A stretch of 64,000 bases of DNA, taken from NCBI RefSeq assembly GCF_021049245.1, contig NZ_CP088020.1, positions 2,982,001 to 3,046,000 on the forward strand, read 5' to 3'. Made by a program: the position numbers and the translations under genes. Below the pieces are notes generated by a model. It searched no databases. It saw nothing but the letters and a program-made list of their open reading frames with translations, and was not told where the DNA came from. Origin of the DNA: Radiobacillus kanasensis (lineage in GTDB: Bacteria; Bacillota; Bacilli; Bacillales; Amphibacillaceae). Shown in pieces: positions 1 through 8,179 of the stretch; positions within the stretch are counted from its first letter, which is position 1; each line of letters starts with the position of its first letter.

Positions 1-1061
1 CGAATAACATTTCCTCGGAAAATAGGTACCATCATACATACAATAAATGGTAATGTAGCTAAGTCACCAAATGGTAACACTTTGTTTCCAGGTACAATGA
101 TCGCAAGTAGTAATACGATTGGTGTTAGAATGAGTGTCGATGCAATGGCAGCAGGATGCCCAACCGCTAATGCACTATCCATTCCAATGTACACCTCACG
201 CCCAGGGAAGCGTCGCTTTACAAATTCCCCTGCAGCTTCTGAAATCGGAGCCAACCCTTCCATCAAAATGGATACCATTCTTGGTAAAAGAAGCATAACG
301 GCTGCAGTAGCAACACCTAATTGTAAAGTTTCTTGTAGGTTATAACCTGCCAGGACTCCAATAATGATACCTAGAATCAACCCAACTATCGTGGATTCTC
401 CGAAGATTCCTAGCTTTTTTTGAATTGCCTCAGGATCTGCTTTCCAATTTTTCAATCCGGGAATCCTATCAAATAACTTATTCAATGGCATTGCCAATAA
501 GTAGTACGGTGTAGATGTCCCGTGTGGAAATGAAATATTTGGATAACCATAATATTCAGCCACATGCTTCGCTGTTAAATCAGCAAGTACTAAAAGAACG
601 ATAGCATGAACAATACATGTAACAAGTCCCATCACAAAACTACCCGTCATAATACTTACTAATGCACCGGTAAACGCAATATGCCATAAGTTCCATAAGT
701 CAATATTTAATGTTTTCGTGAGTCCGAAAACTAGCAACGCTATATTGACAGCAAGTCCAATTGGAATAGCAAGCGCTCCAACAGATGACCCAAAAGCGAT
801 AGCGGAAGTTGCTGGCCATCCTACATCAATAACACTTAATTCAATGCCTAAACGATTGACCATTTGCTGAGCTGCCGGTCCTAAATTTTCTGCTAATAGC
901 CCAATAACCAAGTTAATGGCAATAAAACCAATCCCTACTGTTAAACCAGCACGAAATGCCTGACTAGGCTTTGTTTTTAAAATAAGACCAAAAACGAATA
1001 TAATAATCGGCAAAAGAACAGATGCACCTAAATCAACAAAATATTGTAAGACATCTCCCAT
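1..1061 (-). CDS. gatC: PTS galactitol-type permease EIIC (3' end outside window)
   Basis: The minus-strand frame is open from the ATG at 1061 to the window edge, so the C-terminus is missing. The visible part is about 353 residues and very hydrophobic, with many membrane segments. It carries typical GatC-family stretches, such as PHGTSTPYYLLAMPLNKLFD near the middle and FPGREVYIGMDSALAVGHPA further on. EIIC forms the sugar channel of a phosphotransferase system and delivers the polyol to the phosphorylated IIB partner. Genes for matching IIB and IIA subunits lie immediately upstream (1073-1825), so this is the third subunit of a galactitol-type PTS. The true substrate cannot be read from sequence; galactitol, arabitol or another polyol is possible. 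Confidence 0.85.
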   Translation of the reverse strand, partial: MGDVLQYFVDLGASVLLPIIIFVFGLILKTKPSQAFRAGLTVGIGFIAINLVIGLLAENLGPAAQQMVNRLGIELSVIDVGWPATSAIAFGSSVGALAIPIGLAVNIALLVFGLTKTLNIDLWNLWHIAFTGALVSIMTGSFVMGLVTCIVHAIVLLVLADLTAKHVAEYYGYPNISFPHGTSTPYYLLAMPLNKLFDRIPGLKNWKADPEAIQKKLGIFGESTIVGLILGIIIGVLAGYNLQETLQLGVATAAVMLLLPRMVSILMEGLAPISEAAGEFVKRRFPGREVYIGMDSALAVGHPAAIASTLILTPIVLLLAIIVPGNKVLPFGDLATLPFIVCMMVPIFRGNVI

Positions 1062-1072
1062 ATAAATACCTC

Positions 1073-1351
1073 CTATTTAAGAGCGGCTTCGAAATCCGCA
1101 AAAAATTGCTCCTTACCCACACCGGTAAGTAAAGGTACAGCATTTAGTACAATGTCGTGCAAATCTTTTGATACGATAGTAGTCGTTACTACTAAATCGT
1201 ACTCAGAAGCCGTGTTTAAAACGTCCGAAACTTTAGATTGATGAAGTTTTGCTTCTAACCCCTTCTCTTCGATGAACGATTTTAACTTAGACATTACAAC
1301 TGTAGAAGTTGCAACCCCTGTTCCACAAATGACTAATACTTTTTTAGACAT
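1073..1351 (-). CDS. gatB: PTS galactitol-type EIIB subunit
   Basis: A 92-residue cytosolic phosphocarrier. The motif VICGTGVATSTVV near the N-terminus contains the expected phospho-cysteine (Cys9) in the CGTG loop of the PTS IIB lactose/galactitol fold. I chose the ATG at 1351 because the ribosome site AAGGAG lies 8 bases upstream; a GTG three codons earlier overlaps that site. The gene sits between the IIA (1364) and IIC (1061) genes with gaps of about a dozen bases, so the three are co-transcribed. It receives phosphate from the IIA histidine and passes it to the sugar during transport. Confidence 0.88.
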   Translation of the reverse strand: MSKKVLVICGTGVATSTVVMSKLKSFIEEKGLEAKLHQSKVSDVLNTASEYDLVVTTTIVSKDLHDIVLNAVPLLTGVGKEQFFADFEAALK

Positions 1352-1363
1352 GCTGTTCACTCC

Positions 1364-1825
1364 TTAAACGGTTAATAACTGCTTATTGAGAAGCTCTTTT
1401 AATTCAGTATCCTTCCTACTCTGATTCATTTCGCTTAACTGTTCGAGAAAAACACTGTCTTGAATGAGGTTGATCATATTTTCTAGTAAGCTTAGTTGAT
1501 CATTTGGTTCCTTCATGGCAAGCATAAAAACGATATGAACTGGAATTTGGATATCCTCTGTACCCATCACAGTAAAGTCAATAGGTTCTTCCAAAAATCC
1601 TACAGCGATAGCTGGTGTATATACATGTTCAGTGTCTGTATGCGGAATGGCAATTCCAAAAGGCTCAGAGGGTAAACCGGTTGGAAAGACTCTTTCCCTT
1701 TCCAAGATTGCTTGATAAAAGCTGGGTTTAACGACTTTGATGTGTTCTAGGCTTGAGGCTAATTCGTGGAGTATCTCTTCTTTTGAATCCGGTTTCAATT
1801 TCTGTGTTACTAATTGACATTCCAA
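1364..1825 (-). CDS. PTS EIIA subunit, fructose/mannitol/galactitol type
   Basis: A PTS EIIA type-2 domain of about 153 residues. The active-site histidine is His62 in the motif FGIAIPHTDTEHV, which is diagnostic for this fold. It takes phosphate from HPr and passes it to the IIB protein encoded next. The start is uncertain. A GTG at 1834 overlaps the AAAGGAG ribosome site, whereas a TTG at 1825 is 8 bases from it and is preferred. The gene follows the SAF-domain oxidoreductase at 1893, so the galactitol-type subunits form the distal part of one operon with the glucitol-type subunits. Confidence 0.87.
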   Translation of the reverse strand: MECQLVTQKLKPDSKEEILHELASSLEHIKVVKPSFYQAILERERVFPTGLPSEPFGIAIPHTDTEHVYTPAIAVGFLEEPIDFTVMGTEDIQIPVHIVFMLAMKEPNDQLSLLENMINLIQDSVFLEQLSEMNQSRKDTELKELLNKQLLTV

Positions 1826-1892
1826 CGCATCCACTCCTTTACTTTAGGAGGTGCAAGTTGCACCCCCTTATCCTAATGAATCTTTCTCTATT

Positions 1893-3185
1893 CTATTTAA
1901 TTAACCGATCTTGTAGACTTCGTAAATTCCAAATAGTTGTTTCTTGTTTGTGTTCAATCACATCATAGGTGATGATTTCCCCTTTTTTCACAGGCCTTTT
2001 CATCACCACATGCCGGTCTACCAATCCGAGTGGTAGAGCTTGTTTCGAAATCGCATCATCTTTAGACAGTATTTTTCCGTACACGGTGAAACCACCAATA
2101 CCATCTAGTGCTTCTCCCTCAGCCAAATCCTTTTTCGCAACCGTAACCGTCTCTGCAACAACCCCACACCACGGAGCAATCGTCGGCTGCTGATCAAAAT
2201 ATGCCTTCGCGATAGAAAGTGGTGTTTCTAAACTAGCTAAGTGGTACGGTCGATACAGAACATAGTAAGGACCTTCCCCAAGCTTTAGGTATTGTAATTC
2301 ATGATGCACTTCTTCTTGGTCCGAAGTAAAGATTACGAATACACCAGGTGCTACACCGTTTACATATTCCACTACCTTCTCATTGCTTAAAATTCCACCC
2401 GCTTCCTTTGGAATTAATAGAGTCGGAAGTTCTTCTACAGAAGCACTTGGGCCGTGCATACCTGCGACATCTGGTAAAAATCCAATAGCGTTTGCGACAG
2501 CTGTCATCTCTACCATTGTTTTCGTCCCATCTTGGAACGAAGCAAGCATTTTTGAACTAGATCCTTTTTGTTTGGCTTCCTCTTCAGCAGACGCTGGATT
2601 TGCCTCTAGGTTTAACTTATTATTCTTCCCTTTTCCGACGGTCACAATGTTAAATCCCATTGCATCCGCGAAATCATAAAGCTCCATAATCGCACCAGGC
2701 TCATCCCCAGCAGATCCGGTGTACACAACACCAGCGGCATCTGCCATACTTTTTAGAATCGGACCGACCGTTACATCTGTCTCCACATTCAGCATCACGA
2801 TGTGCTTTCTGTTTTGAATCGCCTGATACGCAATCGTTGCCCCTACATCTGGTATGCCAGTGGCATCTACTACAACATCTACTGCTTCAATAGAAGTCAC
2901 GAGGTCAATCTGATTTGTGATCACTACGCCGTCTTGTTTAATGAAAGAAGTGGCTTCGATTTCATCCGATGACTGCTTGATCTTTTCTTCTGAAAGTCCT
3001 GCTAGCTGATAGGCTTTACGGGCATTATCTACGTTAATATCTGCTGTAATGACCACTCGCATCCCCTTCATTTTTTCAATTTGAGAAATCATCCCCCTTC
3101 CCATTTGCCCTGCGCCAACTAAACCGACTTTTATATAATTTCCTTCATCGGCTAGTTGCTTTAATAATCTGTTTATCCCCAACAT
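1893..3185 (-). CDS. NAD(P)-dependent homoserine dehydrogenase-like oxidoreductase with C-terminal SAF domain
   Basis: About 430 residues. The N-terminus has a Rossmann nucleotide-binding loop (VGLVGAGQMGRGM), then a homoserine-dehydrogenase-like catalytic region. The last 80-100 residues look like a SAF domain (KRPVKKGEIITYDVI). This is the COG4091 type of protein. As far as I recall, the Brucella DXR-like enzyme DRL, which reduces deoxyxylulose 5-phosphate, belongs to the same broad family, so a phosphorylated sugar or polyol substrate is plausible. The position between two sugar-alcohol PTS sets supports a catabolic role on the imported polyol phosphate; that is inference. The ATG at 3185 has GGGGAG 9 bases upstream and is preferred over an earlier TTG. 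Substrate unknown. Confidence 0.8.
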   Translation of the reverse strand: MLGINRLLKQLADEGNYIKVGLVGAGQMGRGMISQIEKMKGMRVVITADINVDNARKAYQLAGLSEEKIKQSSDEIEATSFIKQDGVVITNQIDLVTSIEAVDVVVDATGIPDVGATIAYQAIQNRKHIVMLNVETDVTVGPILKSMADAAGVVYTGSAGDEPGAIMELYDFADAMGFNIVTVGKGKNNKLNLEANPASAEEEAKQKGSSSKMLASFQDGTKTMVEMTAVANAIGFLPDVAGMHGPSASVEELPTLLIPKEAGGILSNEKVVEYVNGVAPGVFVIFTSDQEEVHHELQYLKLGEGPYYVLYRPYHLASLETPLSIAKAYFDQQPTIAPWCGVVAETVTVAKKDLAEGEALDGIGGFTVYGKILSKDDAISKQALPLGLVDRHVVMKRPVKKGEIITYDVIEHKQETTIWNLRSLQDRLIK

Positions 3186-3207
3186 GTTGACCAACTCCCC
3201 ATGGTTG

Positions 3208-3576
3208 TTATTTTGTTCTTATAAACTTTATAGCGACTTCTTCTTGTAATATTGGTAGGGCTTTTTTCTCTACACAAAGTGTACCTGGCATATCTGTTTC
3301 GGTATCTCCTGAAAAACTAATCGTACAGTGTCCAAGTGTGTGTAAAGTTTCATTCACTTTTCCACCTACACAAGTAATTTCATAGGCATCATCCCCGATG
3401 ACTAACTGATCCCCAACCTCTACTTCACTTTTCCATGGTTCATGGCGATGAATAGCGGATATTTCCTTTAGTTCATCTGGTGCTGTTTCATTGAAAATAA
3501 CGAGCATATCTGCACTTAGTAAACTATCAATGTCTTTTCCTAGTTCTGTAATTACAGATTCATAGATGATAATCAA
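3208..3576 (-). CDS. srlB: PTS glucitol/sorbitol-type EIIA subunit
   Basis: A 122-residue EIIA of the glucitol class. The conserved histidine sits in TLGHCTISFSGDTETDMPG, a sequence hallmark of SrlB/GutB proteins. It is a soluble phosphocarrier that takes phosphate from HPr and gives it to the IIB domain of the next-upstream gene product. The start is a TTG with GGAGGGG six bases before it. It lies 23 bases downstream of srlE and just before the SAF-domain oxidoreductase, inside one operon. Confidence 0.92.
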   Translation of the reverse strand: MIIIYESVITELGKDIDSLLSADMLVIFNETAPDELKEISAIHRHEPWKSEVEVGDQLVIGDDAYEITCVGGKVNETLHTLGHCTISFSGDTETDMPGTLCVEKKALPILQEEVAIKFIRTK

Positions 3577-3599
3577 TATAAACCCCTCCGTGATGTGAA

Positions 3600-4610
3600 T
3601 TACGAATATAAACCGAAGCTAGCAACGTATGCGATGACTACAGCGATTGGACCTGTGACCTGTCTAGAAATAAGAACCGCTGGTACCCCAACTTCAATCG
3701 TCTCAGGCTTTGCTTCTCCAAGTGTTAATCCAACTGGTACAAAGTCACACCCTACTTGCGGGTTGATGGCAAACAATGCAGGAAGTGCTAGCTGTGGCGG
3801 AATGTTTCCACGACCAATTTCTACCCCAACTAAAACCCCAACAACTTGTGCAATGACGGCACCTGGTCCTAACAATGGGGACAGGATTGGCAACGCACAA
3901 ATGACCGATAGGATGAGCAATCCAATAATGTTGCCTGCTAGTGGAGAAACGACATTTGCAATTAAATCGCCGACTCCTGTGAAAGTAATGATTCCGATAA
4001 TACAGCTGACAAATGCCATGAACGGAAGAATGTTTCGTATAATTTGTTCAATGGTTTCCCTACCTGCTTGGTAGAAAACGTTTACAACTCCACCCATACC
4101 TCTTCCAATTCTCTCTAGTAACGAACGCTTTTGTTTCGGTTGATTCGTGTAAGCTGCAGCTTTCTCTTTCGCTTCTTGCTTGATTTCTTGCACTGACTTC
4201 TTTTTCTCCGAAGCATTGGTTGCTTCAGAAGAACTTCCATTAGCAAACTCGATGTTCGCTTCTTTTACTCCTGAAACAAAATTATCCTCTTTAATAAAAC
4301 TCATGAGTGGCCCAGATGGTGGTGTGGCTGTTAAATTAATCGTTAGGACACCCATTTTTGGATATACACCACACCTTGCTGTCCCACCACAATCAATAAC
4401 GACACAAGCCATTTCTTCACTTTCGATTTTTTTAGTGAATCCATCCACTGCTTCTGCGCCTGTCATGTCCGCGATTTTTTGAGCGATTGGATCAATTCCT
4501 CCACCCGTTACAGAGACAACATATTTCTTCTGATCCGTTGGCTCTATAACGAGAGGGCCTCCCCATCCACTTGGACCTTGAGATACTTGAACCGGTTTGT
4601 AGTTACTCAT
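3600..4610 (-). CDS. srlE: PTS glucitol/sorbitol-type EIIB-IIC2 subunit
   Basis: About 336 residues. The N-terminal half is the soluble IIB domain with the motif [20 protein letters not shown], which holds the candidate phospho-cysteine. A charged linker (around residues 135-165, rich in Lys, Glu and Gln) follows, and the C-terminal half is a membrane domain with several helices and the conserved stretch [20 protein letters not shown]. In this family the membrane part pairs with SrlA to form the transporter. Start codons ATG-ATG follow a GGGGGAG site; the second is better spaced. It is encoded 10 bases after srlA. Confidence 0.92.
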   Translation of the reverse strand: MSNYKPVQVSQGPSGWGGPLVIEPTDQKKYVVSVTGGGIDPIAQKIADMTGAEAVDGFTKKIESEEMACVVIDCGGTARCGVYPKMGVLTINLTATPPSGPLMSFIKEDNFVSGVKEANIEFANGSSSEATNASEKKKSVQEIKQEAKEKAAAYTNQPKQKRSLLERIGRGMGGVVNVFYQAGRETIEQIIRNILPFMAFVSCIIGIITFTGVGDLIANVVSPLAGNIIGLLILSVICALPILSPLLGPGAVIAQVVGVLVGVEIGRGNIPPQLALPALFAINPQVGCDFVPVGLTLGEAKPETIEVGVPAVLISRQVTGPIAVVIAYVASFGLYS

Positions 4611-4622
4611 CATTTCTCCCCC

Positions 4623-5177
4623 TTACGCTCCAATAGATTCTGCTGCTGAACTATTTTCAGCTTCTCTTTTGCTCATCATTCGTTGGGTTATTTTCTCCGT
4701 TACAATACCGCGAATAAGGATGACCACAATCCCTACTAAGAAGAAACGAATAGCTAGTGGTCCAAGTGATAAGCCTAGTTCCGTAATCCCTTGCGCAATC
4801 CCCATATACACGAAAAGTTCCGCAGGGTTCGCATGAGGAAACAATCCTGTTACCGGGTGTACAAAAGATACAGCAGAATCATAAAACGCTGGCTTTTGAT
4901 TTTCTGGTAAAAACTTTCCGAAGGTGTAAGCCATAGGATTTGTTAAGAAAAATACAGCTAGGATTGGAAACAATGTGTACCGTAAGATTGTATATTTCGT
5001 ACTTTTTTGAGCTAATCGATAAATTCTTTCTTCTCCCACTAACCTAATGAAAGCGTTAACAAAAGTGATTAAAACAATAAGAGTTGGAATAATTCCGGTA
5101 AAAAGCCCCATGAAGGTATTTCCACCCTCTTGAAACATTCCGATAAATCCCTCAGCAACCTTGACTAAAAAGTCCAT
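4623..5177 (-). CDS. srlA: PTS glucitol/sorbitol-type EIIC subunit
   Basis: A 184-residue integral membrane protein with about four hydrophobic helices. It contains the family signature NPMAYTFGKFLPENQKPAFYD and FPHANPAELFVYMGIAQGIT. It forms the sugar channel together with the C-terminal half of SrlE. It lies between gutM and srlE with short gaps. Length and motifs fit the family, which makes this a complete glucitol-type PTS (IIC, IIB, IIA). The actual polyol may differ from sorbitol because no sorbitol-6-phosphate dehydrogenase is visible in the window. Confidence 0.92.
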   Translation of the reverse strand: MDFLVKVAEGFIGMFQEGGNTFMGLFTGIIPTLIVLITFVNAFIRLVGEERIYRLAQKSTKYTILRYTLFPILAVFFLTNPMAYTFGKFLPENQKPAFYDSAVSFVHPVTGLFPHANPAELFVYMGIAQGITELGLSLGPLAIRFFLVGIVVILIRGIVTEKITQRMMSKREAENSSAAESIGA

Positions 5178-5195
5178 TTCTCTTCCTCCCTTTTT

Positions 5196-5576
5196 CTACG
5201 CCAGTTGTTTTTTGTCCATCTGGTCTTTAATATTCTTTACAGCCATTGATACAGGTGCCTCCATTTTGAAAGTAGCTTGATTATCTTTCAGTGTTTCAAT
5301 TGAATCTCCAATGACTTCTTGGAAAGGCTTAAATCTGGAAAAAACCGTGACCCCTTTCATCAGCTTACTGTCTACGACTTTCCCAACATTGTCACAGACC
5401 ACGATGACAACCGTACCTACTCCAAATTTTTGCTTATCCACCCCAACACCTAAGTACCCATTAGATCGCCTGCTCATCAGCTGAAGAGTCCGTCTATAAT
5501 GCTTCATTTGGATAGATGTCAAGAATATCTGTAAAAACCAAACTACAACAAACGCAGCAATTAGCACTCCCCACAC
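5196..5576 (-). CDS. gutM: GutM-type glucitol operon activator
   Basis: About 126 residues with one N-terminal membrane helix (IAAFVVVWFLQIFL) followed by a cytosolic domain containing RRSNGYLGVGVDKQKFGVGT, typical of the GutM/SrlM family. In E. coli SrlM acts with SrlR to control the glucitol operon. The likely start is the GTG at 5576: a GGGGGTGG ribosome site lies just before it, whereas an upstream ATG at 5591 has no such site and touches the operator at 5596-5626. It is the first gene behind the regulated promoter described next. Confidence 0.85.
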   Translation of the reverse strand: MWGVLIAAFVVVWFLQIFLTSIQMKHYRRTLQLMSRRSNGYLGVGVDKQKFGVGTVVIVVCDNVGKVVDSKLMKGVTVFSRFKPFQEVIGDSIETLKDNQATFKMEAPVSMAVKNIKDQMDKKQLA

Positions 5577-5595
5577 AATATCCACCCCCATTAAT

Positions 5596-5658
5596 TTACA
5601 AATGTTCTATTCTGTTACCTTTGTAAAAATTATATGACTAATTATCGCAAACTGTCAA
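5596..5658 (-). promoter_or_regulatory. Sigma-A promoter and 31-bp palindromic operator of the polyol PTS operon
   Basis: On the minus strand TTGACA (5653-5658) and TATAAT (5629-5634) are 18 bases apart. Two bases after the -10 starts a 31-bp imperfect palindrome (5596-5626) with arms TTACAAA and TTTGTAA. It covers the expected transcription start, so a bound repressor would block initiation. The same element at the same distance lies in front of the E1alpha gene (11494-11524). The natural candidate regulator is the SorC-family protein encoded at 5693-6634. Confidence 0.75.
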
Positions 5659-5692
5659 TGAAATTTTTAAAATTTTCTAACAAATCAACATC

Positions 5693-6634
5693 CTATAAAT
5701 CTAGTAAAGCTGAAGCCGTGTTATCATCTGTTATCAACACATCTACATATCTTCCTCTAATCGCAGCATCAATACTAGAAGCTTTTTCTTTTCCTTCTAC
5801 TACTCCTATGACTAAGGGAATATCTTGTAGAACGCTTAAATCCATTCCGATAACCCGTTCATTTAAGGAATGAGAAATCTGCTTTCCTAGAGCATTAAAG
5901 AATCGAGAACCGATATCTCCAATCGCACCGGCCTGTTTCAAATCTTCCATATCTGTTTCCTGTAAATAGCCAATCTTCTTCATGGTAGAATCACGATAAG
6001 GATCTCCAATCCCCACTAAGGCAATCTCCACTTGCTTTCCTTCTTCTAAAACTGCATGAATATCCGAGTTTTCTATTAATCGATCTTTCAACTCAACGGA
6101 ATCTACCATTGCTGGAGCGTACAAATAGGAACAAGTTCCATTAACCTTTTTCGCTAATTCATAGGCAAGTTGGTTGGAGTGAATCTCTACATTGCTTCTT
6201 CCCATTCCTCCAACAAGAGGTACAATATTTAAGTTTTCTACTTTTTGGTAAGGAAACTCATTTACTAAACTAGCTAGGGTTGTTCCCCAAGATATTCCTA
6301 AACGTTTTACATCTGTTAGTTGACTTGTTAAGTAAGAAGCCGCCGCTCTCCCAATAGACCGCTTCACCATTTCAGGAAGTTGATCCTGTTGGGAAACAAC
6401 AACTACCTCTTTTAATTCATACTTTTTCTCTAATGCCTGTTCAAGCTTTACAGTGTGAACATTTTCATCCTTTATATAGATTTCTACTACTTTTTCTTCT
6501 CTCGCTTTGTTTAATAGTTTGGAAATAACCGGACGAGAGACTCCGATTTTCTTTGCAATCTGAGCTTGTGTAAATCCTTCAAAATAATAGAGATTTGCTA
6601 CTCTCACCATAAGTCTTCTATCTTCCCATATCAT
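5693..6634 (-). CDS. SorC/DeoR-type sugar-binding transcriptional regulator
   Basis: A 313-residue protein. The N-terminal 50 residues form a helix-turn-helix (FTQAQIAKKIGVSRPVISKL); the rest is a SorC-type sugar-phosphate binding domain with stretches such as RLGISWGTTL and PLVGGMG. Members of this family bind phosphorylated sugars and control neighbouring transport operons, often as repressors released by the ligand. The gene precedes the PTS operon on the same strand, and a separate promoter with a palindromic operator lies between them. I infer that it controls both that promoter and the matching one at 11494-11555. Confidence 0.9.
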   Translation of the reverse strand: MIWEDRRLMVRVANLYYFEGFTQAQIAKKIGVSRPVISKLLNKAREEKVVEIYIKDENVHTVKLEQALEKKYELKEVVVVSQQDQLPEMVKRSIGRAAASYLTSQLTDVKRLGISWGTTLASLVNEFPYQKVENLNIVPLVGGMGRSNVEIHSNQLAYELAKKVNGTCSYLYAPAMVDSVELKDRLIENSDIHAVLEEGKQVEIALVGIGDPYRDSTMKKIGYLQETDMEDLKQAGAIGDIGSRFFNALGKQISHSLNERVIGMDLSVLQDIPLVIGVVEGKEKASSIDAAIRGRYVDVLITDDNTASALLDL

Positions 6635-6693
6635 ACTATCGCCTCTTCTAGATTTTTCTTAAATCATATCATACGAAGGAAAGGGAATTAATA

Positions 6694-6784
6694 GTGCGTG
6701 TCAAAAAGGAGGATAAAAAGCGCAAAGAAATTCAAGCCAACGTAGAAGTTCTAAGCGATTTTCACCGGACTTTTTGAACATCCT
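6694..6784 (-). repeat. Dispersed intergenic repeat, short copy
   Basis: A 91-bp element directly after the stop codon of the dihydrolipoyl dehydrogenase gene. Read on the minus strand it begins GAGGATGTTCAAAAAGTCCG and ends CTCCTTTTTGACACGCAC, so both ends carry a GTTCAAAAAG/CTTTTTGA inverted match. A longer copy (203 bp) with the same ends and same internal blocks (ATCGCTT.GAACTTCT.CGTTGGCTTG) lies at 29629-29831 in the other orientation. It is a non-coding mobile-like or RNA-like repeat. No ORF is contained. Confidence 0.8.
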
Positions 6785-8167
6785 CTAATAATGAATTCCT
6801 TTTCCTAAAAAAGAATTGGCTACTTCAAAGAGGCCTTCTGATAGGGTTGGATGGGGCGAGACCATATGGGCTAGTTCCTCCACCGTTCCTTCTAGATGCA
6901 TATACGAAGAAGGCTGACTGATCATTTCTGTGGCATGTGGGCCAGCAATGGTCACCCCTAGTAACTCTCCATATTTTTCTTCTGCTACTAGTTTGATAAA
7001 CCCTGTGTTACTATTCATAGCCATTGCACGAGGATTTGAGGCAAGACTAACCTTTTGTACCTTCACTAAATATCCTTTTTGTATTGCTTGTTCCTCCGTT
7101 AAACCAACAGCTGCTATCTCTGGGAATGTATAGACACATCTCGGAATAGTAAAATCGTTCCTAGACTGCTTTTTTCCCAGTATGTTCCCTACCGCAATTA
7201 AGCCTTCATGGCTTGCAGCATGGGCAAGCTGAAAGCCACCAATTAAGTCTCCAATCGCATAAATGCCGGGTAAATTTGTTTCTAAATAATCATCTACTTT
7301 TACAAAGGGACCATCCGATTGTAACTCTAAAGTTTCTAAGCCGTGGTAATTCGGTTTCCTACCTGTTGCAAGCAGTACACAATCGGAAGGTAAGGATTGT
7401 GAAGTGCTATCTTTATCAGAAAAGTACACTTCGACACGATCATTCTCCCTAGATTGGAACGAAAGCACTTTGGAGTTCAAACGCACCGTAATTCCCTTAG
7501 CTTCTAATTCTTTCCTTAAATAACCGCTGGCGTCTTCATCTTCATTTGGAATAAGCCTAGCTCCCATTTCGATGATGTCTACCTTGGTTCCTAAGCTGTG
7601 AAAAATACAGGCAATTTCGACTCCAATAACGCCCCCACCAATAATGACGAGCCTTTCCGGAACTCTTTCTAGATGAAAAATACTATCACTTGTGTGAATA
7701 ACCGGGTGACCAACACCTTCAATAGGAGGGACAATAGGAGTGGACCCGTTTGCTAGAATAATAGAGGTTGCCTTAATCTCTTGTTGACCCTCTCTTTGAA
7801 TTTGTATAATTTTATCAGGTTGAACGAATCCATACCCCTGAATAACATCCACCTTATTCTTTTTCAGGAGCATTCCAATCCCATCCTTTAGCTGGGTAAT
7901 GACCCCATCTTTTTTCTTCATAAGCTTGGAAAAATTGATACTATAGTTATTCGCCTCTATCCCCCAATCCAGAGACTTTTCTAACTCTTCTATTAAAAAG
8001 GCTTGATGGAGCAATGTTTTCGAAGGAATACAGCCTCGATTCAAGCATGTTCCTCCTAAGTCTTTCCCTTCAATCAAGGCAACCTTTTTGCCATGCTTTG
8101 CTGCGCGAATCGCTGCTACATAGCCTCCAGGTCCACCTCCTATAATGGCGACATCATACTGCTTCAT
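6785..8167 (-). CDS. lpdA: Dihydrolipoyl dehydrogenase (E3)
   Basis: A 460-residue flavoprotein. It has an N-terminal FAD loop (IIGGGPGGYVAA), the redox-active disulfide CLNRGCIPSK (Cys41 and Cys46), an NAD loop (VIIGGGVIGVEIA) and a C-terminal catalytic HPT motif (VSPHPTLSE). It reoxidises dihydrolipoyl groups on E2 and passes electrons to NAD+. It is the last gene of the E1alpha-E1beta-E2-E3 operon and lies 12 bases after the E2 gene. Length and motifs are normal. It is probably dedicated to this complex, since the operon encodes every component. Confidence 0.95.
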   Translation of the reverse strand: MKQYDVAIIGGGPGGYVAAIRAAKHGKKVALIEGKDLGGTCLNRGCIPSKTLLHQAFLIEELEKSLDWGIEANNYSINFSKLMKKKDGVITQLKDGIGMLLKKNKVDVIQGYGFVQPDKIIQIQREGQQEIKATSIILANGSTPIVPPIEGVGHPVIHTSDSIFHLERVPERLVIIGGGVIGVEIACIFHSLGTKVDIIEMGARLIPNEDEDASGYLRKELEAKGITVRLNSKVLSFQSRENDRVEVYFSDKDSTSQSLPSDCVLLATGRKPNYHGLETLELQSDGPFVKVDDYLETNLPGIYAIGDLIGGFQLAHAASHEGLIAVGNILGKKQSRNDFTIPRCVYTFPEIAAVGLTEEQAIQKGYLVKVQKVSLASNPRAMAMNSNTGFIKLVAEEKYGELLGVTIAGPHATEMISQPSSYMHLEGTVEELAHMVSPHPTLSEGLFEVANSFLGKGIHY

Positions 8168-8179
8168 CCCGTTTTCCCC

